A stretch of DNA of 64,000 bases from CAYRTV01 sp964505785. Its GTDB lineage: Bacteria > Acidobacteriota > Aminicenantia > Aminicenantales > Aminicenantaceae. Shown piece after piece: positions 15,957 through 25,543 of the stretch. Position 1 is the first letter of the stretch. The number at the start of each line of letters is the position of its first letter. The position numbers and the translations under genes are program-made. The stretch lies in the NCBI GenBank assembly GCA_964505785.1, contig CAZDJZ010000014.1:13571-77570 (forward strand). Reading direction: 5' to 3'. The notes beneath the pieces were generated by a model. It was not told where the DNA came from and made no database searches. It saw only the letters and a list, made by a program, of their open reading frames with translations.

Positions 15957-18605
15957 ATGAAAAAATACGTATGTTTATTCATTTTAATAGGTCTTTCAGG
16001 TGGTTCTTTCCTGTTTTCCACTACAGCAGAGCAGCGTATGGAATCCTGGCGGCTCCATGCGGACATGGAGAAGGAATCCATTTTCCGGAATATGCCCTGG
16101 CAGTCGGTGGGGCCTAAATTGCAGGGCGGCCGCATCGAAACGATTGCATCCCTGCCGGGAAATTCCCCGGTCATCTTTGTTGGTGCCGGAGCGGGCAATA
16201 TCTGGAAGACCGTCAATAACGGCGTGACATGGAAACCGGTCTTTGAACATTATGAGACTTTCACCATCGGTGATATCGATATCGCTCCATCCAATCCCGA
16301 TATCGTCTGGGCGGGAACCGGTGAAAATCTCATGGCCCGCAGTTCATTTGCCGGAACCGGGGCTTATAAATCAATCGACGGAGGAGAAACATGGACCCAC
16401 AAAGGTTTGACGGAAACCCATCACATAGCGCGGGTAGCGATACATCCCGAAAATCCGGATGTCGTCTATATCGCCGCTCTCGGCCATAATTACACGTATA
16501 ACCCCGAAAGGGGATTATATAAAACCACGGACGGCGGTGAAACCTGGGATAAATGCTTGTACATCTCGGAAAAAACCGGGATCACGGAAGTTGTTATCGA
16601 CCCTTCTGATCCGCAAACCCTTTATGCCGCTGCCTGGGAGCGTGACCGGAAAGCCTGGAATAATGTAATAAGCGGAAAAGAAAGCGCTATCTATAAATCC
16701 ACAGACGGCGGAGATACGTGGAAGCAGCTCACCAATGGTTTTCCCACCGGCGAATTTGTCGGCCGCATCGGGCTGGATATTTCCCGTTCCAACCCCAGCA
16801 TCCTCTACGCCGTCCTGGACAATCAAAAGGAACGGACAAATGATCAGGGCGAACCAGCCGGCAAAATCGGCGGTGAAGTCTACCGCTCTTCCGACCGCGG
16901 GGAATCCTGGGAGAAAGTCAGCCAGGGGAAACTCAACGCCGGTGTTAATTACTCCTTCGGCGATATCCGGGTTTCACCTGAAGATGAAAACATAATTTAC
17001 GTTTTGGGCGTCAATCTTCTGATGTCCAAGGACGGCGGCCGCAGCTATCAGAGAATCGGCGGTACCGTATCCCACCTTAATTATCACAGCACGCGTGCCC
17101 TTCATCTTGACCACCACGATATGTGGATCGATCCTCAAAATCCTGAGCATATCCTGCTGGGCAATGACGGCGGCTTGTACATAACCCGGGACCGGTGCCA
17201 TTCTTGGCTGCATGTTAATAATCTGCCGATTGCGGAATTCTATGCCATTTCGCTGGACAACCGGAATCCCTTCCTTATTTACGGCGGGACTCAGGATGAT
17301 GCCGCCCTTTACGGCCCGCATAACCAGGAATTGGAATTCGGTATTGAAGACCCATGGAAACATGTCTGGATCGATTTCTGGGGAGGAGGTGACTCATATT
17401 TCACCTACCGCGACCGGCTTGATCCCGATATTTTCTATTATGAACAGCAATTCGGGAATTTGAAACGCAAAAACATGGCAAGCGGACAAAATGTTTCCAT
17501 ACGGCCTCATCCGAAAGAAGGCGAGCCTGATCTCCGCTTCAATTGGATGACCCCTTATTTTATTTCCCATCATAATCCCCTGACGTTATATTGCGGTGCC
17601 AATAAATTATTCAAATCCTTAAATCGCGGCGACACCTGGCAATGCATAAGTCCGGATCTAACCTCCCAGCCCGGCCCGGAAAAACAAGGAAACGTTCCTT
17701 ACGGGACAATCACGATGGTGTCTGAGTCCCCGCTTCAACCGGGATTGCTTTATGTAGGAACCGATGACGGACGCCTCCATGTCACCAAAAACGACGGCCA
17801 TACATGGACACGCATAGATCAAGAACTTCCAGAAAAATGGGTCAGCCGGGTGGAGGCATCGCCGCATGCCCCCAGCCGGGTATACGTGTCCCTTACCGGA
17901 TACAGAGAGGATGATTTCACCACGTACATTTACAAGTCGAATGATTTTGGAGCAACCTGGAAAGATATAGGAACCGGACTGCCGGATGAACCGGTCAATG
18001 TCATCAGGGAAGACCCGCGGATAGAAGACATTCTCTATGTTGGAACGGATCACGGCGGTGTGTATGTTTCGTTAAATCAGGGGCAGTCCTGGCATGCCCT
18101 CTCCTCCAGCCTGCCGACCTGTGCTGTGCATGACATCCGCGTCCATCCCCGGGACGATAAATTAGTCATCGGCACCCATGGACGCAGTGCATTTGTTTTC
18201 GATGTACTGCCGGTCCAAATGTTTAAAGCAGAAAAATTGGACGACACACCTTTCCTTTTCCCAGTCCGGGATGCCGTGCTGCCGCAGCAGCGGGATTATG
18301 CCAGGGATTGGGCCTTGGAAACACGGGAGGAAGCGAATATTTACACGTACCTGCCTCAATCAGCTCCCGTTAAAGTGACCGTCCTTGACAGCGATAACAA
18401 TACTGTCTGGACATGGGCGGGATCCCTTGAAGCCGGCATCCATTGCACCACTTGGGACTTGGTTCCCAAACAGGAAGAAAACACCGCCGCCGTTTATTTC
18501 CGCGGTGTGACCTTAGTTGATCCGGGGACATACACCGTGCGTTTCCATGCCGGCGATAAGACGCTCGAAGCTCCGCTCATTGTTCAGTCCCGTTTACCGC
18601 GATAA
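15957..18605 (+). CDS. Secreted sortilin/VPS10-type BNR propeller protein
   Basis: This 882-residue exported protein (signal peptide about 1-22) consists mostly of beta-propeller repeats. I count eleven Asp-box-like motifs: TVNNGVTW, SIDGGETW, TTDGGETW, STDGGDTW, SSDRGESW, SKDGGRSY, TRDRCHSW, SLNRGDTW, TKNDGHTW, SNDFGATW, SLNQGQSW. A short C-terminal beta domain (about 790-880) follows. Such proteins are annotated as 'glycosyl hydrolase/sortilin-like', but no sialidase active site is identifiable, so binding or processing of an extracellular polymer is more likely than a defined hydrolysis. GAAGGAG precedes the ATG. It is divergent from the DPP-IV-like gene, a pairing that suggests a shared extracellular degradation role. 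Confidence 0.88.
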   Translation: MKKYVCLFILIGLSGGSFLFSTTAEQRMESWRLHADMEKESIFRNMPWQSVGPKLQGGRIETIASLPGNSPVIFVGAGAGNIWKTVNNGVTWKPVFEHYETFTIGDIDIAPSNPDIVWAGTGENLMARSSFAGTGAYKSIDGGETWTHKGLTETHHIARVAIHPENPDVVYIAALGHNYTYNPERGLYKTTDGGETWDKCLYISEKTGITEVVIDPSDPQTLYAAAWERDRKAWNNVISGKESAIYKSTDGGDTWKQLTNGFPTGEFVGRIGLDISRSNPSILYAVLDNQKERTNDQGEPAGKIGGEVYRSSDRGESWEKVSQGKLNAGVNYSFGDIRVSPEDENIIYVLGVNLLMSKDGGRSYQRIGGTVSHLNYHSTRALHLDHHDMWIDPQNPEHILLGNDGGLYITRDRCHSWLHVNNLPIAEFYAISLDNRNPFLIYGGTQDDAALYGPHNQELEFGIEDPWKHVWIDFWGGGDSYFTYRDRLDPDIFYYEQQFGNLKRKNMASGQNVSIRPHPKEGEPDLRFNWMTPYFISHHNPLTLYCGANKLFKSLNRGDTWQCISPDLTSQPGPEKQGNVPYGTITMVSESPLQPGLLYVGTDDGRLHVTKNDGHTWTRIDQELPEKWVSRVEASPHAPSRVYVSLTGYREDDFTTYIYKSNDFGATWKDIGTGLPDEPVNVIREDPRIEDILYVGTDHGGVYVSLNQGQSWHALSSSLPTCAVHDIRVHPRDDKLVIGTHGRSAFVFDVLPVQMFKAEKLDDTPFLFPVRDAVLPQQRDYARDWALETREEANIYTYLPQSAPVKVTVLDSDNNTVWTWAGSLEAGIHCTTWDLVPKQEENTAAVYFRGVTLVDPGTYTVRFHAGDKTLEAPLIVQSRLPR

Positions 18606-18874
18606 TAACGCGCCTGGCCATTCAATGGTTCCGATTCATTCGGAGATGCAGTCTAAGATTGCCGCACGGACTGTGTCCGCCCGCAAGGACGAGGAGGACA
18701 GTTCTCAGGATAGTTAACTAAAAATTTAAACAGATTTAATTCAAATCTAACAAATTCCGCTTATTTTGTCAGCATGACTTATAAAAATATAAAAGTATAC
18801 CTTTTTTACAGTGAAATAATCATCATAATGAAAGTGTTGAGGACAACAATCCATTATAATTATTATTAAAATAT
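18606..18874. other. Intergenic region with degraded repeat
   Basis: Positions 18650-18716 carry a 'ctaagattgccgc ... ctcaggatag' fragment that blends two of the window's repeat families. The rest is AT-rich. TATAAT at 18855-18860 could serve the PhoH gene, but no -35 is spaced correctly. Confidence 0.45.
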
Positions 18875-20236
18875 ATGTCCCCACAAAGTATGGACAAACC
18901 GGCCGCTCCTGCTGTGTCAAGGAAAAAAGTCTTTATTATTGACACCAATGTCATTCTTCATGATTACAAATGTATCCATAATTTTGAAGATAACGACATC
19001 ATCATTCCCATTACCGTTCTGGAAGAAATTGACGGCTTTAAAAGGGGACACGGACAGATCCATTTCAATGCCCGTGAATTCATTCGTATCCTGGATGAGC
19101 TTCCCGGAGAAGATCTGGTTAATTCCGGTGCATCCCTTGGAGAAAAAAAGGGTAAAATCAAAATCATGACCAATCATCAGCTGGAGCCTAAAGTCAAACA
19201 AATTTTCTCCGAAACAAAATCCGACCATCGTATTCTTAGTGTCGCTTATTATCTCACCAAAAAATTTCCTGAGCACAGCGTGGTTCTTGTCTCCAAGGAC
19301 GTCAATCTGCGTTTAAAAGCTAGATCACTAAACGTTCTGGCCCAGGATTATTTTTCTGACCGGATAAAAGACCTTGACACCCTTTACATTGGCAAGCGCT
19401 GCCTAAAGAATATTGCCTCAGCCCTGGTCGACAGACTTTTTCAACCCGATGGGGCTCTCCGTCCTAATGAGCTGAACATCGATAAACTTACGCCTAATGA
19501 ATATTTTATTATTAAAAACGAACATAAATCCGTCCTAGGTCATTTTAGTTCCCGCCAGAACAAAATCACCAGAGTGCTTAAAGAAAAAACATTTGGTATT
19601 TCTCCCCGCAATGCAGAGCAGACATTCGCTTTCCATGCCTTAACGCATCCCCAAATTCAATTGGCTACGATTACCGGCAAAGCTGGAACCGGAAAAACAT
19701 TAATGGCCTTGGCCGCAGCACTCAAAGTAAGAAAAGAATTTAAGCAGATATTTGTTGCTCGTCCAATTATTCCTTTATCCAACCGGGACCTTGGTTATCT
19801 TCCCGGGGATTTGAATGAAAAAATGGATCCTTACATGCAGCCGCTGTATGATAATCTGCACTTTATCCGCGATCGTTTCCCAAGTCAAAGCAAAGAATAT
19901 CAATTATTTGAAAAAATGTTTGAGCAAGAAAAATTATTTATTTCTCCACTTTCCTATATCCGGGGACGCAGTCTGGAACGAATATTTTTTATTGTCGATG
20001 AGGCCCAAAATTTGACCCCTCATGAAGTGAAAACAATAATCACCCGTGCGGGAGAAGGCACAAAAGTTGTTTTTACCGGTGATATCTATCAAATCGACAC
20101 ACCTTATTTAGATTCTCAATCAAACGGTCTCACGTATCTAATCGACCGGATGAAAGGACAGGAAATTTACGCTCATATCAATTTAGAAAAGGGAGAACGG
20201 TCCTACTTATCTTCATTGGCCGGAGACTTGCTTTAA
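18875..20236 (+). CDS. PIN-PhoH fusion ATPase (PhoH2/YlaK-like)
   Basis: This 453-residue cytoplasmic protein has an N-terminal PIN nuclease domain (about 17-150; VFIIDTNVILHDY with catalytic Asp, VLEEIDGFKRG, SVVLVSKDVNLRLKA) and a C-terminal PhoH ATPase (about 230-450; Walker A ITGKAGTGKTLMA, Walker B FFIVDEAQNLTP, FTGDIYQIDTPYLD). Characterised PhoH2 proteins couple an RNA helicase to PIN ribonuclease activity. In some bacteria the gene follows a small phoAT antitoxin, but none is seen here. No SD is evident; ATG 18890 is an alternative start. Confidence 0.93.
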   Translation: MSPQSMDKPAAPAVSRKKVFIIDTNVILHDYKCIHNFEDNDIIIPITVLEEIDGFKRGHGQIHFNAREFIRILDELPGEDLVNSGASLGEKKGKIKIMTNHQLEPKVKQIFSETKSDHRILSVAYYLTKKFPEHSVVLVSKDVNLRLKARSLNVLAQDYFSDRIKDLDTLYIGKRCLKNIASALVDRLFQPDGALRPNELNIDKLTPNEYFIIKNEHKSVLGHFSSRQNKITRVLKEKTFGISPRNAEQTFAFHALTHPQIQLATITGKAGTGKTLMALAAALKVRKEFKQIFVARPIIPLSNRDLGYLPGDLNEKMDPYMQPLYDNLHFIRDRFPSQSKEYQLFEKMFEQEKLFISPLSYIRGRSLERIFFIVDEAQNLTPHEVKTIITRAGEGTKVVFTGDIYQIDTPYLDSQSNGLTYLIDRMKGQEIYAHINLEKGERSYLSSLAGDLL

Positions 20237-20269
20237 AACGTGCTATAATAATTCAAAAAGGAAAAAACG

Positions 20270-20560
20270 ATGTTTATTGCTTCATTAGCGATTTTCCCGA
20301 CAAGTGAAGGCGCTTCTGTCAGCCGGTATGTGAAAGAAGTCATCCGAATCATCGAAGATTCCGGGCTGGAAAATCAAACCGGCGGAATGAACACCACTAT
20401 TGAATCCCCTGATTTGGACTCCTTATTTAGAATAATTCAGAAAGCGCATGATAAGCTGGCAGACATGGGCGTGTCCCGTATCCGGATTGAGATGTCCGTG
20501 GACCACCGCCTGGACAAAGAAGGATCCATCTCACAGAAACTTAAATCTTTGAAAAAATAG
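20270..20560 (+). CDS. MTH1187/DUF77 thiamine-binding protein
   Basis: This 96-residue ferredoxin-fold protein of the Thiamine_BP (YkoF-like) family shows the pattern ASLAIFPTSEGASVSRYV, NTTIESPDLDSLFRII and MGVSRIRIEMSVDHR. Members bind thiamine or its pyrimidine part in the cytoplasm; no enzymatic activity is known. It follows phoH by 33 bp in the same orientation, with SD AAGGAA. A link to the TPP-dependent IorA is possible but only inferred. Confidence 0.9.
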   Translation: MFIASLAIFPTSEGASVSRYVKEVIRIIEDSGLENQTGGMNTTIESPDLDSLFRIIQKAHDKLADMGVSRIRIEMSVDHRLDKEGSISQKLKSLKK

Positions 20561-20574
20561 GAAGATCAAGCGGG

Positions 20575-21609
20575 TCAGGTTCCGCTCACAATCGTTCCGC
20601 CCGCAATCACCTCGCTTCCCTGATAACAGACAACAGCCTGTCCAGGAGTGACTGCCCGCTGCGGCTGTTCAAAATCCACATAGAACAGGTCGTCTTTTTG
20701 AGGGATCAATCTGGCCGGCTGCGGCTTTTGATTATAACGGATTTGCGCCGTGACCGGGAGAGGCTTGTCGGCAGGAGGCAAAGAAACCCAGTTGATCCGC
20801 TCCGCTTTAACCGTTTTTTGATATAAATAATCAGATGGACCCACTGTAATGCTATGTGCTTCCGGATCAATGTTCAACACATACAGCGGCTGTTCAGCCG
20901 CAATTCCCATTCCTCTCCTCTGGCCGATTGTAAATCCTGCAATTCCATCATGGCGGCCCAAAGTGCGTCCTTCCCTGTCAAGAATATCGCCGGGAACAAA
21001 AGCATCCGGAATCCGGCTGCGTAAAAAGCTTGTATAATCTTTTCCGGAAACAAAACAAATTTCCTGGCTTTCACTGGATGAGGACAAACCCAGGCTTTTG
21101 GCCTTGCTGCGGACGAACGGTTTGGTCAAATCTCCCAGCGGAAGAAGGGCGGCATGTAATTGGTCCTGCGTTAAGCCATAGAGAAAATAAGATTGATCTT
21201 TTCTGGAATCACGGCCTTTTTTCAATAACACCCGCTCCCTGCCCGGATCCCGGACAACCTTGGCATAATGACCGGTGGCGATATAGGGGATTCCCTTGCG
21301 GGCTGCCTCCTGGAAAAGAATTTCAAATTTTACAAAACGGTTACACCGGATACAGGGATTAGGCGTGCGGCCATGCTTATACTGGGAAATAAAATCCTCA
21401 ATGACGTCTCTTTCAAAAATATTCTTTAAGTCTATGGTGGTATGCCGAATATCCAATTTATCAGCGGCTCCGGCCGCCCTGCTCTTCATGCCCTCCACGA
21501 GGACAAAGGTAACTCCGGTAACATCAAAGCCGCTTTCTTTTAAAATAGCGGCGGCAACGGTGGAGTCAACCCCCCCGCTCATGGCAATTAGTACTCTTTC
21601 TTTGTTCAC
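20575..21609 (-). CDS. mnmA: tRNA-specific 2-thiouridylase MnmA
   Basis: This 344-residue enzyme thiolates U34 of tRNA Lys/Glu/Gln. The PP-loop is IAMSGGVDSTVAAA, the first catalytic Cys is in TPNPCIRCNRFVKF and the second in SSESQEICFVSGKDY. The closing beta-barrel (about 245-340) is complete. It follows copA by 13 bp and so probably shares its transcript, an unusual association. The bacterial sulfur donor pathway (TusA etc.) is not in this window. Confidence 0.96.
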   Translation of the reverse strand: MNKERVLIAMSGGVDSTVAAAILKESGFDVTGVTFVLVEGMKSRAAGAADKLDIRHTTIDLKNIFERDVIEDFISQYKHGRTPNPCIRCNRFVKFEILFQEAARKGIPYIATGHYAKVVRDPGRERVLLKKGRDSRKDQSYFLYGLTQDQLHAALLPLGDLTKPFVRSKAKSLGLSSSSESQEICFVSGKDYTSFLRSRIPDAFVPGDILDREGRTLGRHDGIAGFTIGQRRGMGIAAEQPLYVLNIDPEAHSITVGPSDYLYQKTVKAERINWVSLPPADKPLPVTAQIRYNQKPQPARLIPQKDDLFYVDFEQPQRAVTPGQAVVCYQGSEVIAGGTIVSGT

Positions 21610-21622
21610 CGCTCATTTCCTC

Positions 21623-24061
21623 TCAAACGAACAGCCTGGTCCATCGCAAACGCAAAGAATTCATTACTACAGACACCGAACTGAATGCCATGGCGGCAGC
21701 TGCAATCACCGGACTAAGTAAAACACCAAAGAAAGGATATAAAATCCCTGCGGCTACAGGAATGCCTATACTATTGTAAAAAAAAGCCCAAAATAGATTC
21801 TGCTTGATGGTGCGAATTGTCAAGCGGCTGAGCCTGAATGCGGCCGCAACACCGGATAAATTTTCTCCTATCAACGTAATATCAGAGGCCTCCATGGCCA
21901 CATCCGTTCCGGTTCCAATAGCTATCCCCACATCCGCCTGAGCTAAGGCGGGAGCGTCATTGATTCCGTCTCCAACCATCGCTACCTTTCGCCCTTCAGC
22001 CTGCAGATCAAGAATGACCTCCACCTTATCCTGCGGCAGCAGTTCGGCTTGATAATCCTCGATTCCGGCAGAGCGGGCGACCGCAGCCGCTGTGCGGCGG
22101 TCATCTCCAGTCAGCATAACCACCTGCATACCCATCTCCTTAAGGCGCTGAATGGCTTGCGCGGATCCCTTTTTCACAGCGTCCGCAACAGCAATCAATC
22201 CGGCAAGGCTGCCGTCAACTGCAGTTAAAATCACGGTTTTTCCTTCTTGAGAAAAATCCTCCATCCAGCTGTCAACTTCATTAAAAGAAATCCCTTCTTT
22301 TTTCATCAACCTCGGGCTTCCCGCCAGGACTGTCCGTCCATTCACTTGGGCTTTCAGGCCCATGCCTTCCAGTGCTTGAAATTTATCTGTTTCCCAAAGC
22401 TTGATTTCCCTGCGTCCTGCTTCTCTGATAATGGCTTCGCCCAATGGATGCTCGGATGTCTTTTCTGCAGATGCCGTAAACCGCAGAACTTCTTCCTCAT
22501 TCATGCGCCCTAAAGCGATCACATCGGTGACCACCGGCTCTCCTTGAGTGAGTGTCCCGGTTTTGTCAAAAATCACAATATCCAGCTTACGTGCGGTTTC
22601 GAGACTTTCTCCGCCTTTTATGAGAATTCCGTTTTGGGCCCCTTTCCCTGTTCCGACCAGAATAGCAGTCGGGGTGGCCAGCCCTAAAGCGCAGGGACAT
22701 GCTATGATCATGACCGCTACAAAGTTTAATAAAGCCGGTGTCAGGGCAGGCTCCGGACCAAAAATCAACCAGATCAGAAAAGTCAGGACGGCCAGAACAA
22801 TGACGACGGGAACAAAATATCCCGCTGCCACATCCGCCAGCCTCTGAATTGGCGCCTTGCGCCCCTGGGCTTCCCTGACCATCCGGATAATTTGGGCTAA
22901 GGCGGTTTCTTCCCCGACATGGGTAGCGCGAAAGCGAAAACTTCCGCTTTTATTGATTGTTGCTCCGATAACTTCATCGCCCTTATCCTTTGAGACCGGG
23001 AAACTCTCTCCGGTGATAATGGATTCATCAACAGCAGATCGTCCCTTGACCACAACTCCATCCACCGGAATTCGCTCTCCCGGGCGCATAATGACAATAT
23101 CGCCGGCTAAAACCTCCTCAACCGGAATATCCTGTTCTTCTCCTGACCGGACTACCCGGGCGGTTTTGGGCTGCAGCCCCATAAGCTTGCGAATGGCTTC
23201 GGAAGCACGGCCTTTAGCCCTCGCTTCCAGCCAGCGGCCGAAAAGAATCAGTACAATAATCATGGCCGATGTATCAAAATAGACATCCGGTTTGATTCCG
23301 CCTGCTTGAAAAAACTCAGGAAACACTGTAGCGGCAACACTGTAAAAATATGCGGCTGATGTCCCGACGGCAATCAAGGTATTCATATCCGCACTTCTAT
23401 TTTTGAGCGCACTCCAAGCTCCCCGGTAAAATCTCCAGCCGATCCAGAACTGCACAGGAGTCGCCAGCGCCCACAGCACCCATGGGCTGGATAGAAAACG
23501 CGGCGACCAAGGAATCATATGCGGCATGCTCCCCCAAAAAATCAGCACACCGATCAGCCCCCCCCAGAGCAGTCTATTTCTCAGATCCCTCGTCTCTCCT
23601 TCACGGGCCAATCTCTCCGCATCGCGCCCTTTGCCCGGAGATGAACGGATAACCTTGTATCCGGCTTGAATCACCGCAGATTCCAGATCCGTCTCCGACA
23701 CCATGTCCGGCAAGTATGTCACCCGCGCAACCTCCGTATTTAGGTTCACAGCGGCATCCGCCACACCATCCACGCGCCGCAAAGCCTTTTCAATGGTCTT
23801 AACACATCCGGCACATTGAATCCCCCGGAGCTGGATATCACGCGATTCAAACGGAACCTTATAACCCAGTGCTTGAATGTCCCCGATGAGGACCGGAAGC
23901 TGTATCTTGCCGGGAATAACATCCACAGCAGCCCGGCTTGTCATGAAGTTCACGGATGCCCGCACAACTCCTTCATGCTTAGCCAAAGATTTTTGAATCC
24001 TGGCGGCGCATGCAGCACAGCTCATTCCCAGGATGGGAATATCCCAGTGGCGGGAACTCAT
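21623..24061 (-). CDS. copA: Copper-translocating P1B-type ATPase
   Basis: This 812-residue inner-membrane ATPase exports Cu(I). Two N-terminal heavy-metal domains carry GMSCAACAARI (about 13-23) and GIQCAGCVKTI (about 84-94). There are eight expected membrane helices. The actuator has ITGESFPV, the transport site is ACPCALGLATPTA, the phosphorylated Asp is in FDKTGTLTQG, the N-domain has SEHPLGEA, and GDGINDAPALAQADVG completes the P-domain. The CPC plus GMxCxxC signature is diagnostic of the CopA class. It is flanked by a DUF2892 gene 2 bp upstream and mnmA 13 bp downstream. No CueR/CsoR regulator or CopZ is nearby. Confidence 0.95.
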   Translation of the reverse strand: MSSRHWDIPILGMSCAACAARIQKSLAKHEGVVRASVNFMTSRAAVDVIPGKIQLPVLIGDIQALGYKVPFESRDIQLRGIQCAGCVKTIEKALRRVDGVADAAVNLNTEVARVTYLPDMVSETDLESAVIQAGYKVIRSSPGKGRDAERLAREGETRDLRNRLLWGGLIGVLIFWGSMPHMIPWSPRFLSSPWVLWALATPVQFWIGWRFYRGAWSALKNRSADMNTLIAVGTSAAYFYSVAATVFPEFFQAGGIKPDVYFDTSAMIIVLILFGRWLEARAKGRASEAIRKLMGLQPKTARVVRSGEEQDIPVEEVLAGDIVIMRPGERIPVDGVVVKGRSAVDESIITGESFPVSKDKGDEVIGATINKSGSFRFRATHVGEETALAQIIRMVREAQGRKAPIQRLADVAAGYFVPVVIVLAVLTFLIWLIFGPEPALTPALLNFVAVMIIACPCALGLATPTAILVGTGKGAQNGILIKGGESLETARKLDIVIFDKTGTLTQGEPVVTDVIALGRMNEEEVLRFTASAEKTSEHPLGEAIIREAGRREIKLWETDKFQALEGMGLKAQVNGRTVLAGSPRLMKKEGISFNEVDSWMEDFSQEGKTVILTAVDGSLAGLIAVADAVKKGSAQAIQRLKEMGMQVVMLTGDDRRTAAAVARSAGIEDYQAELLPQDKVEVILDLQAEGRKVAMVGDGINDAPALAQADVGIAIGTGTDVAMEASDITLIGENLSGVAAAFRLSRLTIRTIKQNLFWAFFYNSIGIPVAAGILYPFFGVLLSPVIAAAAMAFSSVSVVMNSLRLRWTRLFV

Positions 24062-24063
24062 TT

Positions 24064-24267
24064 CTATTCTTTTTTCCGAGTAGATGCGTTAACAAGTTTA
24101 TACAACGGACAAAATCCGAATAAGCTGGTTAACAAGAAAATCAAGGCGATAATTCCAAGAATAACGGCCGCCGTTCCGGTTATTTGTCCGGCAAAATAAA
24201 GAATAATAACCACCACAGCCAGGAGTGTTCGAATTAATTTGTCAGCTGCTCCCATATTTTTTTTCAT
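24064..24267 (-). CDS. DUF2892 small membrane protein
   Basis: This 67-residue protein has two hydrophobic helices (about 14-28 and 33-50), the motif MGAADKLIRTLLAVV and a late FGFCPLYKL, which match the YgaP/inner-membrane DUF2892 family. The Cys in GFCPLY is conserved in the family. It leads the copA-mnmA operon, with 2 bp to copA, suggesting a part in copper or sulfur handling; this is inference. Confidence 0.85.
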   Translation of the reverse strand: MKKNMGAADKLIRTLLAVVVIILYFAGQITGTAAVILGIIALIFLLTSLFGFCPLYKLVNASTRKKE

Positions 24268-24764
24268 CTTTTCCTCCGCAAATGAATTATATGCAATTTT
24301 CCCTAAAAGGTCACCCTAAAGCAGCCACGTTATCTTTTCTATTTAGTTCGGATATAACAGCTCCGTTGTTATCCTGAAGAGCAAAACGACGCAGGAATCT
24401 TGTGCTGTCTCGCGAGGAGAAATGGAACCAATTCCGATTCTTTCGGCGAAGCACCCTAAGATCCCCACGGCCGCTAATGCGGCCTGGGGATGACATTTAT
24501 ATGCTGCCTCAGGCCTCGGGATGACATAGGGAGAACGCGACAGCAGCGACGTGATCCGGAGAACAGACAGAAAAGACCGAATAGACTTAGATGGACCTAG
24601 ATGAACTAAAAGAACGCGATGAACGCGAGCAAAACAAGCCTGACATTGACTGAATAAAACATCGCTTTGAGATTTTGGCTGTCCTTTAATTAAATTGCAG
24701 TTTATGCTAAAATTTCCCTGATATAAGAAAAAATCCAGTATCCAGCAGCACGCAAGGAGCGATT
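24268..24764. repeat. Gene-free region packed with dispersed repeats
   Basis: Positions 24369-24406 read 'gttatcctgaagagcaaaac' and onwards to 'gcaggaatctt', and 24455-24525 contain two 'gggatgacat' endings. These are a decayed copy of the very common TCATCCTGA...AGGATGACA intergenic repeat. 24561-24640 is a clean AGAC-rich copy (agaaaagaccgaatagactt, agatggacctagatgaac) matching 133-235 and inverted 32671-32750. The yebC promoter must lie within about 24660-24740, which is AT-rich. Confidence 0.65.
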
Positions 24765-25514
24765 ATGTCAGGACATTCTAAATGGCATTCCATCAAGCAT
24801 AAAAAAGCCGCTCAGGACGCCAAGCGGGGAAAAATGTTTACTAAAATCATTCGGGAAATTTCCGTTGCGGCCCGCATGGGCGGAGGAGACCAGGAAACCA
24901 ATCCCCGTTTGCGCAAAGCTATCGCTGACGCCAAAGCGGTTAATATGCCGAATGATAATATTGAACGGGCGGTAAAAAAAGGAACCGGACAATTGGAAGG
25001 CGTCAGTTATGAAGAAATCAGTTATGAAGGATATGGTCCTGGCGGAGCAGCCGTATTTGTCCAGACCTTGACAGACAACAAAAACCGGACTGTTTCCGAG
25101 TTGCGCCATGTCTTTTCCAAGAACGGCGGCAATATGGGAGAATCCGGCTGTGTAGCCTGGATGTTTGACCGCAAGGGTTATATCGTTGTGGATAAATCTC
25201 AGGCGGATGACGATGAGCTCATGGACATTGCAGTGGAAGCCGGAGCCGAAGACATGAAATCAGATGACAACAACTGGGAGATTTTTACGTCTCCTGAAGA
25301 TTACGAGGCGGTGGATAATGCTCTCCGTAAACATGATATCCCTGTGGAAACATCCAATGTGGGTTATGTCCCCAAAAACTATGTCAAGCTCGAGGGAAAA
25401 GAAGCCCAGCAATGCCTGCGTTTAATGGATGAACTCGAAGACCATGACGATGTTCAAAATGTCTGGTCCAATTTTGATATTGACGAAGAGGACATTGCGC
25501 AATATTCCAGTTGA
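24765..25514 (+). CDS. yebC: YebC/PmpR-family protein
   Basis: This 249-residue protein starts MSGHSKWHSIKHKKAAQDAKRG, the invariant family start, with NPRLRKAIADAKAVNMPNDNIERA and YEGYGPGGAAVFV. YebC proteins were described as transcriptional regulators and more recently as ribosome-associated factors that relieve stalling at proline motifs. SD AAGGAG. It leads yebC-ruvC-ruvA-ruvB-queA, a common conserved order. Confidence 0.96.
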   Translation: MSGHSKWHSIKHKKAAQDAKRGKMFTKIIREISVAARMGGGDQETNPRLRKAIADAKAVNMPNDNIERAVKKGTGQLEGVSYEEISYEGYGPGGAAVFVQTLTDNKNRTVSELRHVFSKNGGNMGESGCVAWMFDRKGYIVVDKSQADDDELMDIAVEAGAEDMKSDDNNWEIFTSPEDYEAVDNALRKHDIPVETSNVGYVPKNYVKLEGKEAQQCLRLMDELEDHDDVQNVWSNFDIDEEDIAQYSS

Positions 25515-25543
25515 TCCGGGCTTTTATCCCCAAAATAACTGAA

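Noticed and set aside
22857..23282. 141-codon open frame antisense to copA
   Set aside because: Ser/Thr/Pro-rich shadow of a strongly conserved coding sequence.
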